Below, one piece after another: positions 37,639 to 50,317 of a stretch of DNA of 64,000 nt (the first letter of the stretch is position 1; the number at the start of each line of letters is the position of its first letter). The stretch is from Castellaniella defragrans. GTDB taxonomy: Bacteria > Pseudomonadota > Gammaproteobacteria > Burkholderiales > Burkholderiaceae_B. A model generated the notes under the pieces. That model saw only the letters and a program-made list of their open reading frames with translations, ran no database searches and was not told the DNA's origin. The stretch is from positions 38,185 through 102,184 of the forward strand of contig NZ_JACHIB010000020.1 of the NCBI RefSeq assembly GCF_014203015.1, given 5' to 3'. Both the position numbers and the translations under genes were made by a program.

Positions 37639-38736
37639 ATGCCCGATCGGAACGACGCTTCGCCTGCCGCTGTTGCTTCTACTGCTGCCCCTGCTGCGGC
37701 TGCTTCGGCTGTCCCCGCCGCGATGGCGGCGGATGCTGCCGCTGCCGTCCCCGCCGACGACCACGACAGTCCCTGGAAGGAGGCCCTGGAACTCTTCTTC
37801 CGCCAGGCCATCGAACTGCTGGCGCACGCCCTCTACCAGGTCATCGACTGGTCGGTGGCCCCGCAATTCCTGGACAAGGAACTGCAGGCCCTGGGCGTCC
37901 CGGATGGCCCGCCCGGCCATGGCCGCCTGCATGCCGACAAGCTGGTGCGGGTACGCCACAAGGACGGCGCCGACGCCTGGATCCTGGTCCACGTCGAAGT
38001 CCAGGGCGGCGGCATGGGCGCCCGCGCCCTGTCCCGGATCGCGCAGCGCATGTACCGCTACAGGACGCGCATCGAACACCGCCACGAAGGCCTGAACGCC
38101 CGCGCGGGGCGCGCGCCGCCGGCGCTGTTCAGCCTGGCCATCCTGGTGGCCAGCCGCTCGGGTCCCGAACGCCTGGAATACCGGCGCGAGTTCCTCGGCC
38201 AGGGTGTGTATTTTTCCTTTCATGCCGTACACTTGTCCCAGTGGCTGGGCCGCTGGAGCGAGCTGGAATCGCTGGCGCGCACGAACCCGTTTGCCGTGGT
38301 GATCATGGCGCAGCTGCAGGCCCTGCGGTATCGGACCGGGGCGCAGCGGCTGGAGCCCACTGTCTCGCTGGTGCGGCTGCTGTACGGGTACGGTTACGAC
38401 CGGGAACACATCCAGCCGCTGCTGCGGCTGATCGAATGGATGCTGCGGCTGCCCGCACAGCAGGAGCCGGCCTATCTGGCGGCGGTGGAACGCCTGGAAC
38501 AGGAGCGCAAGATGAGCTACGTGACGATCGCCGAGCGGCTGTATACGCAAAGAGGCGTGGAAAAGGGCCGCACCGAGGGCCAGGCCGACCTGCTGCTGCG
38601 CCAGATCCAGCGCCGCTTCGGGGCGGTGGATGCCGCCATCGAGCAGCGCATCCGCGCCGCCGGCGCGGACGATCTGGAAGCCTGGTCGCTGAACTTCGTG
38701 GACGCCACGACCCTGGACGAGATCTTCCGCTCCTGA
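37639..38736 (+). CDS. Rpn-family recombination-promoting nuclease/putative transposase
   Basis: 365 residues. After an Ala-rich N-terminal stretch (about 1-45) comes a PD-(D/E)XK nuclease core with ADKLVRVRHKDG and ILVHVEVQGG, then a C-terminal segment LLLRQIQRRFGAVDAAIEQRI..TLDEIFRS resembling DUF4351. Rpn proteins cleave DNA and stimulate RecA-independent recombination, and are often scattered and variable. The ATG at 37639 follows GGAAG; the upstream in-frame extension to 37282 overlaps the divergent small gene and is unlikely. Diverges from the zinc-ribbon gene. Confidence 0.82.
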   Translation: MPDRNDASPAAVASTAAPAAAASAVPAAMAADAAAAVPADDHDSPWKEALELFFRQAIELLAHALYQVIDWSVAPQFLDKELQALGVPDGPPGHGRLHADKLVRVRHKDGADAWILVHVEVQGGGMGARALSRIAQRMYRYRTRIEHRHEGLNARAGRAPPALFSLAILVASRSGPERLEYRREFLGQGVYFSFHAVHLSQWLGRWSELESLARTNPFAVVIMAQLQALRYRTGAQRLEPTVSLVRLLYGYGYDREHIQPLLRLIEWMLRLPAQQEPAYLAAVERLEQERKMSYVTIAERLYTQRGVEKGRTEGQADLLLRQIQRRFGAVDAAIEQRIRAAGADDLEAWSLNFVDATTLDEIFRS

Positions 38737-38737
38737 T

Positions 38738-38872
38738 CCCTGGCGGGATCGCTCCCGCATCGTTCAAGACCGCTGCCGCATCACCCGGCGCGGGATGATA
38801 TTCGCGCCCACGCCCTCGCGGGGCTGCTCCGGCAGCCTTCAGAACCGCCGCCGCATCACCCGGTGCGGGATG
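38738..38872. repeat. Two 60-bp direct repeats, period 75, at the 3' end of the fusion gene
   Basis: 38738-38797 and 38813-38872 align with about 11 differences in 60. The right copy contains the last codons and stop of the esterase-acetyltransferase gene. The left copy on the minus strand still reads IPRRVMRQRS-stop compared with IPHRVMRRRF-stop, so it is a relic of the gene's 3' end. Confidence 0.75.
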
Positions 38873-40020
38873 CCCGCGTCCATGAAGGTGTCGCCCTCCT
38901 CCACGAAACCGTGGCGGGCGTAGAAGGGCCGGGCCTGCAGTTGCGCGTCCAGCACGACTTCCGCATCGCCGCGGCGGCGGGCCGCATCCATCAATGCGGT
39001 GAGCAGCAGCGAGCCGACGCCCTGGCCGCGCCAGGCCCTGCGCACGGCCATGCGGCCGATGTGGCCGTCGGGCAGCAGGCGGCCGGTGCCCATGGCCTGC
39101 CCGTCGGCATCGTAGGCGATGGCGTGCAGGCATTGCGCGTCGCGGGCGTCCAGCTCTTCTTCCAGCGGCACGCGCTGTTCCTCGACGAAGACCTCCAGGC
39201 GGATGCGGCTGGCCTCGACGCCCAGCGCGTCCCAGTTGCCCGTGACGACGCACCGGCCAGCGGCATCCCGCGCTGCCTCGGCCGATGACCCCGGATCGCC
39301 CAGGGCGAAATCCAGCACCTCGGGCAGCCAGTCGGCGAAATCGGACATGCCGTGGTCGCTGCCCTCGATGATGCGCTGGCGGCAGCCCGCGAAGCGCGCC
39401 CGCATCTCGCGCCAGTCCAGGACCTCGTCGCCGGTGGCGGCCAGCAGAAAATAGCGTTCCGGCCGCGTCAAGACCGGGATGTCGGCCTCGGCCCGCGCCA
39501 GCTCCTCCACGTAGCCGGGCAGGAATTCAAACGGCGCGTCGCCATGGAAGGTGCGGTGCGAGCCGACCTGGGTCGCCAGGTCGCGCGCCGCATGGACGAC
39601 GGGATTGAGCAGCACGGCGCGGCAGCCCAGGCGCTCGGCCAGCCAGGTGGCGTAAAAGCCGCCCAGGGACGAGCCGACGACTGTCAGGCGGGCCACAGCG
39701 TCCTCGCCGGACGGCGCCCGGCCCCCCTCCCCCTCTCCGGCGGGCGTATCGTCGCCGGCTGGCGGCGCACCGCCCGAACGTCCGTCGCCGGACGGCGCAT
39801 CGGCAGCTTCGGGCGCCGCGCCTGGGCATGAGCCGGCAGCCCCCGCGCCCAGGCGGTCCCGCACCAGCCCCAGGGCCAGTTCCAGCGCGGCGGCCGGACT
39901 GGCGGGCAACTGCGGGCAGCACCAGTCGGACGCCAGGCCGCGCTCGGCCAGGGCCCGGGCCATCAGGCGGGCCTTGAAGGAATCGGGAGAGGATCGGAAT
40001 CCGTGCAGGTAGAGGATCAT
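38839..40020 (-). CDS. Fusion of YqiA-type esterase and GNAT acetyltransferase
   Basis: 393 residues with two domains. Residues 1 to about 245 are a YqiA/YcfP-like esterase: MILYLHGFRSSPDSFKA, nucleophile elbow VVGSSLGGFYATWLAE, and GSDHGM near its end. A Gly/Ala/Pro-rich low-complexity insert (about residues 55-105) interrupts it before the nucleophile strand. Residues about 255-393 are a GNAT N-acetyltransferase with the acetyl-CoA loop VRRAWRGQGVGSLLL. The frame is continuous across the junction. Substrates are unknown. The start ATG at 40020 begins the first strand. It diverges from an AraC-type gene. Confidence 0.82.
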   Translation of the reverse strand: MILYLHGFRSSPDSFKARLMARALAERGLASDWCCPQLPASPAAALELALGLVRDRLGAGAAGSCPGAAPEAADAPSGDGRSGGAPPAGDDTPAGEGEGGRAPSGEDAVARLTVVGSSLGGFYATWLAERLGCRAVLLNPVVHAARDLATQVGSHRTFHGDAPFEFLPGYVEELARAEADIPVLTRPERYFLLAATGDEVLDWREMRARFAGCRQRIIEGSDHGMSDFADWLPEVLDFALGDPGSSAEAARDAAGRCVVTGNWDALGVEASRIRLEVFVEEQRVPLEEELDARDAQCLHAIAYDADGQAMGTGRLLPDGHIGRMAVRRAWRGQGVGSLLLTALMDAARRRGDAEVVLDAQLQARPFYARHGFVEEGDTFMDAGIPHRVMRRRF

Positions 40021-40188
40021 GAAAAACGCGGCGCGGCGTTCCGGGCGCCACGGCGGCGCGCGACGGAGCCGTGGGCCCATTTTAAGCGGCCCCGCCGCCA
40101 GCAGCGCCGTGCGGCACACCGCCGGCGCGCCGCAAGACGCTGTAAGATCGACGCATCCGCATTTCCGCATCCCGATCCCTCCCCCGCC

Positions 40189-40863
40189 ATGCCGCTACTC
40201 GAACCGGTCAGCACGCTGCGCACCTACGATGGACAGGCGGACGTCCACGTCCACGATCATGCGCAGGTGATGATGCCGCTGGCCGGGCGCATGGAACTGG
40301 AAGTCGACGGGCATGCCCTGTTCACGGATCCGTCCTGCGGCATGCTGATTCCGGCGGGCGCCCGGCACGCCTATTGCGCGCGGCCCGGCACCCGCATCCT
40401 GGTGATCGACGCGCCCGAATCGGCCGGGCTGGAGCGGCTGCGGCGCTTCGCCCTGACGCCGGCCTGCCGCGCCCTGGGCGGCCAGGGCGATGCCGCGCGG
40501 CAGCTGGCCCTGCTGCTGGACCTGCCCACGGTGCTGGCCTCGCGCCGGGGCCTGGATCTGGCGCGCCTGGACGCCGCCCTGGCCGGGGCGCTGCACGAGG
40601 CCTGGCCGACGGCCCGCATGGCGCGGCTGTTCAACCTCAGCCCGCAGCGCTTCCACGCCCGGCTGCTGGAGCTCACCGGCCGCACGCCGGGCGACCACCT
40701 GCGCGCCCTGCGGCTGGGGCGCGCCAGCCGGGCGCTGGCGCGCGGCGCGACGCTGGAAGCCGTCGCCGCGCAGGTCGGCTACCGTTCGGGCAGCGCCCTG
40801 GCCTATGCGCTGCGGCGCGACCGGGGGACCGGCGCCCGCGCGCTGCGCCAGCCCGCATCCTGA
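40189..40863 (+). CDS. AraC-family transcriptional regulator
   Basis: 224 residues: an N-terminal cupin sensor (HVHDHAQVMMPLAGRMELEVDG) and C-terminal AraC helix-turn-helix region (ARMARLFNLSPQRFHARLLELTGRTPGDHLRALRLGRASRAL). The second HTH is present but short (AAQVGYRSGSALAYALRR). The ATG at 40189 is chosen because upstream sequence overlaps the divergent gene. By proximity it may control the following DMT exporter; the inducer is unknown. Confidence 0.85.
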   Translation: MPLLEPVSTLRTYDGQADVHVHDHAQVMMPLAGRMELEVDGHALFTDPSCGMLIPAGARHAYCARPGTRILVIDAPESAGLERLRRFALTPACRALGGQGDAARQLALLLDLPTVLASRRGLDLARLDAALAGALHEAWPTARMARLFNLSPQRFHARLLELTGRTPGDHLRALRLGRASRALARGATLEAVAAQVGYRSGSALAYALRRDRGTGARALRQPAS

Positions 40864-41006
40864 ATCCGCCTGCGGCGCGAACGCCTCCGGCCACCGCCAC
40901 GGCGCGGCACACGCCCGGGCGTCCCCGCACCATCGCCGCCAGCCCCCGGACGGACCATGAGCGTTTCTCGACAGACGCCCGGCGCTGGATACGCCATCAT
41001 GAGGGC

Positions 41007-41921
41007 ATGAGCACGACATCGAATCCTTCCCCCGCCGCCTCGCAGGCGCGGCCCCTGCAAGGCATCCTGCTGGTGCTGGGCGCCGGCATGCTGTGGGGCA
41101 CCACGGGCACGGCCCAGAGTTTCTCCGACGGCGCGCTCTCGCCCTACTGGGTGGGCGCCCTGCGCCTGGGAGTGGCGGCCCTCTTCTTCCTGGCCTATGC
41201 CGGCTCGGTCAATGGCCTGCCCCACCTGGCCCGCCAGCTGGCGGGCCTGGACTGGCGGCGCACCGCCTGGGCCGGCGCCTGCATCGCGGGCTACAACCTG
41301 GCGTTCTTCGCCGGGGTGAAATCCACGGGCGTGGCGGTGGGCACGGCGCTGGCCATCGGCAGCGGCCCGATCTGGGCCGGCCTGCTGCAGCTGGCCGGCG
41401 GCGCGCGGCCTGGCGCCGGCTGGTGGACGGGCACGCTGCTGGCGGTGGGCGGCGGCGTGCTGCTGGTGTTCGGCCGCGCCGGCGACCTCCAGGCCGATCC
41501 GCTGGGCATCGCCCTGTGCCTGGCCGCCGGCCTGGCCTACGCGCTCTACACCCTGCTGAACAAGCGGCTGGTGGATCGCTCGGCGCCGGCCGTCACCACG
41601 CTGGGCGTGTTCCTGGTGAGCGCCCTGCTGGCCCTGCCGGCCGCCGCACTGTGGGCCGGGCCGCTGCAGATCACGCCCTCGGGCTGGCTGGTGGTGGGAT
41701 TCCTCGGCATCGCCTCGACGGGGGTCGCCTACCTGCTGTTCACCACGGGCCTGCGCAGCATCAGCGCCGCCAGCGGCGTGTCGCTGGCCCTGATGGAGCC
41801 CGTCACCGCCTTCCTGCTCGCCCTGGTGGTGGTGGGCGAGCGTCCCGGCGCGCTGGCCTACGCCGGCCTGGCGGCACTGCTGGCGGGACTGGCCATCGTG
41901 ATCCGGGCGGAAACCCGCTGA
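41007..41921 (+). CDS. EamA/DMT-family transporter
   Basis: 304 residues, about ten membrane segments in two EamA repeats. LVLGAGMLWGTTGTAQSF starts the first and LGIASTGVAYLLFTTGL plus SLALMEPVTAFLLALVV close the second, a pattern of exporters of the RhaT/EamA type. It lies 143 bases after the AraC-family gene in the same direction. Substrate unknown. Confidence 0.88.
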   Translation: MSTTSNPSPAASQARPLQGILLVLGAGMLWGTTGTAQSFSDGALSPYWVGALRLGVAALFFLAYAGSVNGLPHLARQLAGLDWRRTAWAGACIAGYNLAFFAGVKSTGVAVGTALAIGSGPIWAGLLQLAGGARPGAGWWTGTLLAVGGGVLLVFGRAGDLQADPLGIALCLAAGLAYALYTLLNKRLVDRSAPAVTTLGVFLVSALLALPAAALWAGPLQITPSGWLVVGFLGIASTGVAYLLFTTGLRSISAASGVSLALMEPVTAFLLALVVVGERPGALAYAGLAALLAGLAIVIRAETR

Positions 41922-41993
41922 TCCGGGCCCGCATTCGACCGAGGCGCGAGGCAAGCCACGGCGCGATATGGCCGATGCAAACCCGTGCAAACA

Positions 41994-42023
41994 CGAAGAC
42001 CCCGCCATGAGGCGGGGTCTTCG
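41994..42023. terminator. Bidirectional hairpin between DMT gene and typA
   Basis: CGAAGACCCCGCC and GGCGGGGTCTTCG form a 13-bp perfect stem with loop ATGA. It sits between convergent genes 36 bases past the typA stop. On the minus strand TGTTTGC follows, a weak T-run. Confidence 0.7.
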
Positions 42024-42042
42024 CTGGTTCGGCTGGCCCGAG

Positions 42043-42070
42043 GATCAGGCCGATTCGATCAGGCCGATTC
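42043..42070. repeat. Perfect 14-bp tandem duplication at the typA stop
   Basis: GATCAGGCCGATTC occurs twice back to back (42043-42056, 42057-42070). The typA stop (TGA, 42059-42061 on the minus strand) is in the right copy, so the left copy is an untranslated duplicate of the last codons. Confidence 0.85.
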
Positions 42071-43879
42071 GCGCAGGCTGCGGCGGCGCTCGTGCTCCTG
42101 CAGGTAGCGCTTGCGCAGGCGGATCGACTTGGGCGTGACTTCGACCAGCTCGTCGTCGGCGATGAACTCGACGGCGTATTCCAGGCTCATGGCGATGGGC
42201 GGCACCAGGTCGATGTGCTCGTCCTTGCCGGAGGCGCGGACGTTGGTCAGCTTCTTTTCCTTGATCGGATTGACCACCAGGTCGTTGTCGCGCGAATGGA
42301 TGCCGATGATCATGCCTTCATAGACCGGATCCTGGGGCGACACGAACATGCGGCCGCGCTCCTGCAGCTTCCACAGGGCGTAGGCCACGGCGGTGCCGTC
42401 GTCCTGGCTGATCAGCACGCCGTTGCGGCGCTCGCCGACGCCGCCCTCGCGCACCGGCGCGTAGTCGTCGAAGATGTGGCTCATCAGGCCCGTGCCGCGC
42501 GTGAGCGTCATGAATTCGCTCTGGAAGCCGATCAGGCCGCGCGCCGGGATGCGGTATTCCAGACGGGTGCGGCCGCGCCCGTCGGGCTGCATGTCCTGCA
42601 GGTCGCCCTTGCGCCGGCCCAGTTCTTCCATCACGCCGCCCTGGTGCGCATCCTCCACGTCCACGGTCAGCAGCTCGTACGGCTCGCACTTGACGCCGCC
42701 GATCTCCTTGAACATCACGCGCGGACGCGACACCGCCAGCTCGTAGCCCTCGCGGCGCATGTTCTCCAGCAGGATGGTCAGGTGCAGTTCGCCCCGGCCG
42801 CAGACCTCGAACACGGTGTCGTCGTCGGTGTCGTTCACGCGCAGGGCGACGTTGGACTTCAGCTCGCGGTCCAGGCGGTCGCGCAGCTGGCGGCTGGTGA
42901 CGAACTTGCCCTCGCGCCCGGCCAGGGGCGAGGTGTTCACCATGAAGTTCATGGTCAGCGTGGGCTCGTCGATGCGCAGCATGGGCAGCGCCTCGGGCAC
43001 GGCCGGGTCCATCAGGGTGCAGCCGATGCCGATGTCCTCGATGCCGTTGATCAGCACGATGTCGCCGGCCTCGGCCTCGTTCACCAGCTCGCGCTCCAGA
43101 CCCTTGAACTTCAGCACCTGGTTGACGCGGCCCTTGAAGGACTCGCCCTCGGGACCGAACTTCACCGCCACGTCCTGGCCGGCGCGCAGACGGCCGCGGT
43201 TGATGCGGCCCACACCGATCTTGCCGACGTAGCTGCTGTAGTCCAGGGAAATGATCTGCAGCTGCAGGGGACCGTCGGCGTCGTCGTCGCGCTGCGGCAC
43301 GTATTGCAGGATGGCGTCGAACAGGGGCCGCATGGTGCCCGAGCGCACGTCGTCGGTCAGCCCGGCGTAGCCCGACAGGCCCGAGGCGTAGATCACCGGG
43401 AAATCCAGCTGCTCCTCGGTCGCGCCGAGCTTGTCGAACAGGTCGAAGGTGGCGTTGACCACGTAGTCCGGGCGCGCGCCCGGGCGGTCGACCTTGTTGA
43501 CCACCACGATGGGCTTCAGGCCCAGCGCCAGCGCCTTGCGCGTGACGAAGCGGGTCTGCGGCATCGGGCCTTCGACGGCATCGACCAGCAGCAGCACGCC
43601 GTCCACCATGGACAGCACGCGCTCGACCTCGCCACCGAAGTCGGCGTGGCCCGGGGTGTCGATGATGTTGATGTGCGTGCCTTCGTATTCGACGGCGCAG
43701 TTCTTGGCCAGGATCGTGATGCCGCGCTCGCGCTCGATATCGCCCGAATCCATCACCCGCTCCGACACCTGCTGGTTGTCGCGGAAGGTGCCGGACTGCC
43801 GCAGCAGCTGGTCGACCAGTGTGGTCTTGCCATGGTCCACGTGGGCGATGATGGCCACGTTGCGCAAAGCTCGTTTCAT
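42059..43879 (-). CDS. typA: Ribosome-associated GTPase TypA/BipA
   Basis: 606-residue translational GTPase related to EF-G, acting in 50S assembly and stress adaptation. G1 is [16 protein letters not shown]3 DTPGHADF, G4 [10 protein letters not shown]. Domain C has the [18 protein letters not shown] signature. The ATG overlaps the truB stop by four bases, making it the end of the scpB-to-typA gene chain. Confidence 0.97.
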   Translation of the reverse strand: MKRALRNVAIIAHVDHGKTTLVDQLLRQSGTFRDNQQVSERVMDSGDIERERGITILAKNCAVEYEGTHINIIDTPGHADFGGEVERVLSMVDGVLLLVDAVEGPMPQTRFVTRKALALGLKPIVVVNKVDRPGARPDYVVNATFDLFDKLGATEEQLDFPVIYASGLSGYAGLTDDVRSGTMRPLFDAILQYVPQRDDDADGPLQLQIISLDYSSYVGKIGVGRINRGRLRAGQDVAVKFGPEGESFKGRVNQVLKFKGLERELVNEAEAGDIVLINGIEDIGIGCTLMDPAVPEALPMLRIDEPTLTMNFMVNTSPLAGREGKFVTSRQLRDRLDRELKSNVALRVNDTDDDTVFEVCGRGELHLTILLENMRREGYELAVSRPRVMFKEIGGVKCEPYELLTVDVEDAHQGGVMEELGRRKGDLQDMQPDGRGRTRLEYRIPARGLIGFQSEFMTLTRGTGLMSHIFDDYAPVREGGVGERRNGVLISQDDGTAVAYALWKLQERGRMFVSPQDPVYEGMIIGIHSRDNDLVVNPIKEKKLTNVRASGKDEHIDLVPPIAMSLEYAVEFIADDELVEVTPKSIRLRKRYLQEHERRRSLRESA

Positions 43880-44634
43880 AGAATGTTGTCCTCGGTGGAA
43901 GCGCTTGCCGGGCGCAGACCGTCCGGCAAGGCGTGTAAAGGGATCAGCGCCGCGGCCGGCGCTTCCATGGCCTGCAGGGCTTCCAGCCCCACGGCCTGCT
44001 CGATCGAAAACGGCCCGACGGCGGTGCGCCGCAGGGCCGACAGGTGCGCCAGGCAGCCCAGGCGGCGGCCGATGTCCTGGGCCAGGGTGCGCACGTAGGT
44101 GCCCTTGCTGCAATGCACCCGCAGCCGGGCGCTGCGGCCGTCGCAGGCCAGCAGCTCCAGCGCATGGATCACGATCCGGCGCGGCGGGCGCTCCAGCTCG
44201 ATGCCCTGGCGGGCGTATTCGTACAGCGGCCTGCCGTCGCGCTTGAGCGCCGACACCATGGGCGGGATTTGCTCGATCTCGCCCCGGAACGGAGCCAGCG
44301 CGGCTTCCAGCGCGGCGGCGTCCACGCCGGCGAAATCGTCCGGCGCGCGCGCCGTGACGTGGCCCGTCAGGTCGCCGCTGTCGGTCTCCTCGCCGAAGGC
44401 CAGGGTCGCCTCGTAGACCTTGTCGGCCTCCAGCATGGCGGCGGAAATCTTCGTCGCGCGGCCGAAGCAGCAGATCAGCAGGCCCGTGGCGAACGGGTCC
44501 AGCGTGCCGGTGTGGCCCGCCTTGCGGGCGTCCACCGTGCGTTTGGCGCGCTGCAGCGCATGGTTGCTCGACAGGCCCTCCGGTTTGTCCAGCAACAGGA
44601 CTCCGTCGAGCATCTGCCCGCGTCGGGAAGCCAT
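43876..44634 (-). CDS. truB: tRNA pseudouridine(55) synthase TruB
   Basis: 252-residue enzyme forming pseudouridine 55 in the T loop. The catalytic Asp is in [14 protein letters not shown] (about residue 46), and [15 protein letters not shown] and [12 protein letters not shown] are conserved. There is no long C-terminal PUA domain, only a short tail. The start [18 protein letters not shown] may alternatively be the second Met, [13 protein letters not shown]. Confidence 0.95.
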   Translation of the reverse strand: MASRRGQMLDGVLLLDKPEGLSSNHALQRAKRTVDARKAGHTGTLDPFATGLLICCFGRATKISAAMLEADKVYEATLAFGEETDSGDLTGHVTARAPDDFAGVDAAALEAALAPFRGEIEQIPPMVSALKRDGRPLYEYARQGIELERPPRRIVIHALELLACDGRSARLRVHCSKGTYVRTLAQDIGRRLGCLAHLSALRRTAVGPFSIEQAVGLEALQAMEAPAAALIPLHALPDGLRPASASTEDNIL

Positions 44635-44669
44635 CGTTCAATCCGTCCAGATGAGTGACGACCGCCCTG

Positions 44670-45080
44670 TCAGGGCTGGCCGTCCGGGTCTTCGAGTTCG
44701 GGGATGTCCGAAGCGCCCGCCTGGGGACGGTTGGCCCGATCGATCAGTTGCGTGAGTTCGATGCCGCGTGCCAGCTGCGCGTCGTGCACGAAGCGCAGGG
44801 TGGGCACCGTATGGATGTGCAGCAGCCGGAAGAGCTGCGAGTGCAGCCAGCCCGCCTTGTCGTTGAGGGCCTGGGCGGCGGCTTCGGGCTCGGCGCCCAG
44901 CACGGTGAAGTAGACCTTGGCATGGGCGTAGTCGGCCGACAGATCGACGCCGGTGAGCGTGATCAGGCCGGCGCGCGCGACGTCGAGCTCGCGCTGCACC
45001 AGGGCCGCCAGGTCCTTCTGGATCTGGTCGGCCAGGCGCGTGTTGCGTCCGGGATTCGGCTTGGATTTATGACGACCCAT
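44670..45080 (-). CDS. rbfA: Ribosome-binding factor A
   Basis: 136-residue KH-fold factor needed for late 30S maturation and cold adaptation. The N-terminus has the [18 protein letters not shown] helix and the core [20 protein letters not shown] and [22 protein letters not shown]. It lies 16 bases after infB and 35 before truB, the usual order. Confidence 0.95.
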   Translation of the reverse strand: MGRHKSKPNPGRNTRLADQIQKDLAALVQRELDVARAGLITLTGVDLSADYAHAKVYFTVLGAEPEAAAQALNDKAGWLHSQLFRLLHIHTVPTLRFVHDAQLARGIELTQLIDRANRPQAGASDIPELEDPDGQP

Positions 45081-45096
45081 GATTCATGCCGCGCGC

Positions 45097-47994
<2,898 letters not shown>

Positions 47995-48049
47995 TCGACT
48001 CTCTCTTTCACTACGTTGAAGGGCTGCGCGGTTCGATGCGACGTGGCGA

Positions 48050-49534
48050 TCAGGCCTCGTCGTCCTCGAACCAGTGGGCCCGCGCCTGCATGATCATGTC
48101 GCTGGCGGTGTCCTCGGGCAGCCCGGTCAGTTCGGCCAGCTCGTCCGCGGCCAGTTCGGCCAGGTCGTCGAGCGTGGTGATGCCTTTTTCGGCCAGCTTC
48201 GCCACCAGGGCCGGGTCCATGCCCTTGATTTCCAGCAGGTCGCGGGCGGTCTGCACGCGCTCTTCCTGGGCGATGGCCTCGGTCAGCAAGGCGTTGCGCG
48301 CACGCGTGCGCAATTCGTTGACGGTTTCCTCGTCGAAGGCCTCGATATCCAGCAGTTCCTGCAGGGGCACGTAGGCGATTTCCTCGAGACCGGTGAACCC
48401 TTCGTCGATGAGGATGTCGGCGACTTCCTCGTCCACGTCGAGTTTCGTGATGAAGGTGTGGCGCAGCGCCGCGCGTTCGGCATCCTGGCGGCTCTGGCTT
48501 TCCTCGGGCGTCATGATGTTGATCTGCCAGCCGGTCAGCTCGGACGCCAGGCGGACGTTCTGCCCGCGCGCGCCGATGGCCTTGGGGAGGTTTTCCTCGT
48601 CCACCACCACGTCCATCGCGTGCTTGTCCTCGTCCACCAGGATCGATTCGACGTGCGCCGGCGCCAGCGCGCCGATCACGAATTCCGCCGGGTCGTCGGC
48701 CCACAGGACGATGTCCACCTGCTCGCCGCCGAGCTCGTTGCGCACGGCCGTGACGCGCGAACCACGCATCCCGACGCAGGTGCCGATCGGATCGATGCGC
48801 TTATCGTACGCCACGACGGCGATTTTGGCACGCACGCCCGGGTCGCGGGCGGCCGCCTTGATTTCGAGCAGGCCCTGCTCGATCTCGGGGACTTCGTTCT
48901 CGAACAGCTCGCGGATGAAGTCGGGCGAAGTGCGCGACAGGATGACCTGCTGGCCGCGCGCGGCGTGATCGACCTTCAGGACGTAGGCGCGCACGCGGTC
49001 GCCGGCGCGGATGTTTTCCTTGGGGATCATCTCGGTACGCGGCAGGCGGGCCTCGACCTTGCCGATCTCGACGATGGCGTCGCCCTTGTCCAGGCGCTTG
49101 ACGGTGCCGGACACGATGGTCTCGCCCCGGTCCAGGAAGTCGTTGAGCACCTGCTCGCGCTCGGCGTCGCGGATCTTCTGCAGGATGGCCTGCTTGGCGG
49201 CCTGCGCGCCGATGCGGCCGAATTCGATGGGTTCGAGGGGTTCTTCGATGTATTCGCCGACCTCGATGCCCGGCACGATGTCCTGGGCGTCGGTGAGGAG
49301 TTCCTGGGCGTCGGGCTCCTGCAGGCCGGCCTCGTCGGGCACGACCAGCCAGCGGCGGAAGCCTTCGTGCTCGCCGGTCTGGCGGTCGATGGCCACGCGG
49401 ATGTCCACGTCTTCCTTGAACCGCTTTTTCATGGCCGAGGCCAGCGCGCTTTCGAGAGCGCCGAACACCACTTCGCGTTCGACGTTTTTTTCACGCGCCA
49501 GGGCGTCGACCAACAGCAGAATTTCGCGACTCAT
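48050..49534 (-). CDS. nusA: Transcription termination/antitermination factor NusA
   Basis: 494 residues: N-terminal RNA polymerase-binding domain ([21 protein letters not shown]), S1 and two KH domains ([43 protein letters not shown]), and two C-terminal acidic repeats, like E. coli. NusA commonly represses its own operon through upstream attenuation, which fits the leader hairpin before rimP. The ATG overlaps the rimP stop (ATGA). Confidence 0.97.
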   Translation of the reverse strand: MSREILLLVDALAREKNVEREVVFGALESALASAMKKRFKEDVDIRVAIDRQTGEHEGFRRWLVVPDEAGLQEPDAQELLTDAQDIVPGIEVGEYIEEPLEPIEFGRIGAQAAKQAILQKIRDAEREQVLNDFLDRGETIVSGTVKRLDKGDAIVEIGKVEARLPRTEMIPKENIRAGDRVRAYVLKVDHAARGQQVILSRTSPDFIRELFENEVPEIEQGLLEIKAAARDPGVRAKIAVVAYDKRIDPIGTCVGMRGSRVTAVRNELGGEQVDIVLWADDPAEFVIGALAPAHVESILVDEDKHAMDVVVDEENLPKAIGARGQNVRLASELTGWQINIMTPEESQSRQDAERAALRHTFITKLDVDEEVADILIDEGFTGLEEIAYVPLQELLDIEAFDEETVNELRTRARNALLTEAIAQEERVQTARDLLEIKGMDPALVAKLAEKGITTLDDLAELAADELAELTGLPEDTASDMIMQARAHWFEDDEA

Positions 49535-50001
49535 CGCTTCTTACCCTTGAAATCGAGAACGGGGTCCAGCCGAGCCCGGTCCACATCGTCAAAAGAAAAC
49601 GGCAGCGTCCGTGGCTGGCCGGACGGGTCTTCCCAATCCAGGCTGAGCACGGGCGGTTCGTCCCCGCTGGCCCGCAGGATGCCGGTGAAGGTCTTGCGGG
49701 AATCGACCGGCTCGCGCAGGCGCAGTTCGATGCGCTCGCCGGCGAAGCGGACGTAGTCCGCCAGGCGGCGCAGGGGCCGGTCCACGCCGGGGGAGCTGAC
49801 CTCCAGGCGCTTGTAGTCGATGTTTTCGACCTCGAACACATGCGACAACTGGCGGGAGACCTGTTCGCAGTCCTCGATGCGCACCCCGCCGGGGCGATCG
49901 ATCACCACACGCAAAAGCCCCAGGGGCGCGCGTTCCACATCGACCAGTTCCACATCGAAACCCAGCAGGGCCTGCTGGGCGACCGTCAAGATATCCGCCA
50001 T
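49531..50001 (-). CDS. rimP: Ribosome maturation factor RimP
   Basis: 156-residue 30S maturation factor. Core motifs [40 protein letters not shown] and [13 protein letters not shown] are diagnostic. The ATG at 50001 follows GGAATTT, with the GGA immediately after an eight-T run of a leader hairpin. An in-frame extension upstream would read through that hairpin and is rejected. Confidence 0.95.
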   Translation of the reverse strand: MADILTVAQQALLGFDVELVDVERAPLGLLRVVIDRPGGVRIEDCEQVSRQLSHVFEVENIDYKRLEVSSPGVDRPLRRLADYVRFAGERIELRLREPVDSRKTFTGILRASGDEPPVLSLDWEDPSGQPRTLPFSFDDVDRARLDPVLDFKGKKR

Positions 50002-50008
50002 AAATTCC

Positions 50009-50037
50009 AAAAAAAAGGGGCTGTCCCGCAGCCCTTT
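50009..50037 (-). terminator. Intrinsic terminator/attenuator just before rimP
   Basis: On the minus strand, GGGCTG-CGGGA-CAGCCC (six G/C pairs, extendable with a bulge) is followed by eight T residues (50016-50009). The rimP Shine-Dalgarno begins right after the T-run. With a promoter upstream this looks like a transcription attenuator rather than only the end of rluB. Confidence 0.65.
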
Positions 50038-50163
50038 GTTCGCCCCGGGAAAACCCGAAGCCCATTCAGGAACCGCCGGCGGCTCGCATGTGTCGGCACA
50101 ATGGCCGGCATGCTGGCTGACGTGGCGCCGCTGGCGCGCACGCTGGCAAAACCCCCGGTGGAC

Positions 50164-50197
50164 ACAGCACAAAGGTGCTGTAAAGCCTTACATTATA
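50164..50197 (-). promoter_or_regulatory. Promoter of the rimP-nusA-infB transcript, with initial hairpin
   Basis: TGTTATAAT on the minus strand (TATAAT at 50197-50192) is a perfect extended -10. Transcription would start near 50185, giving a leader of about 185 bases. A perfect 7-bp stem ACAGCAC/GTGCTGT (50164-50181, loop of four) forms the very 5' end of the leader. No -35 match was seen. Confidence 0.6.
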
Positions 50198-50317
50198 ACA
50201 GCATTTCTTTGCCCGAAGACCCTTTTTCATGGAAGCCCGCGCACGGGCCGGATCCTGCGGGGTACGGGGCGGACCGCCGCTTCGCCCCGTACCCGCCGCC
50301 CGCGGCCTTCCGCGAAA

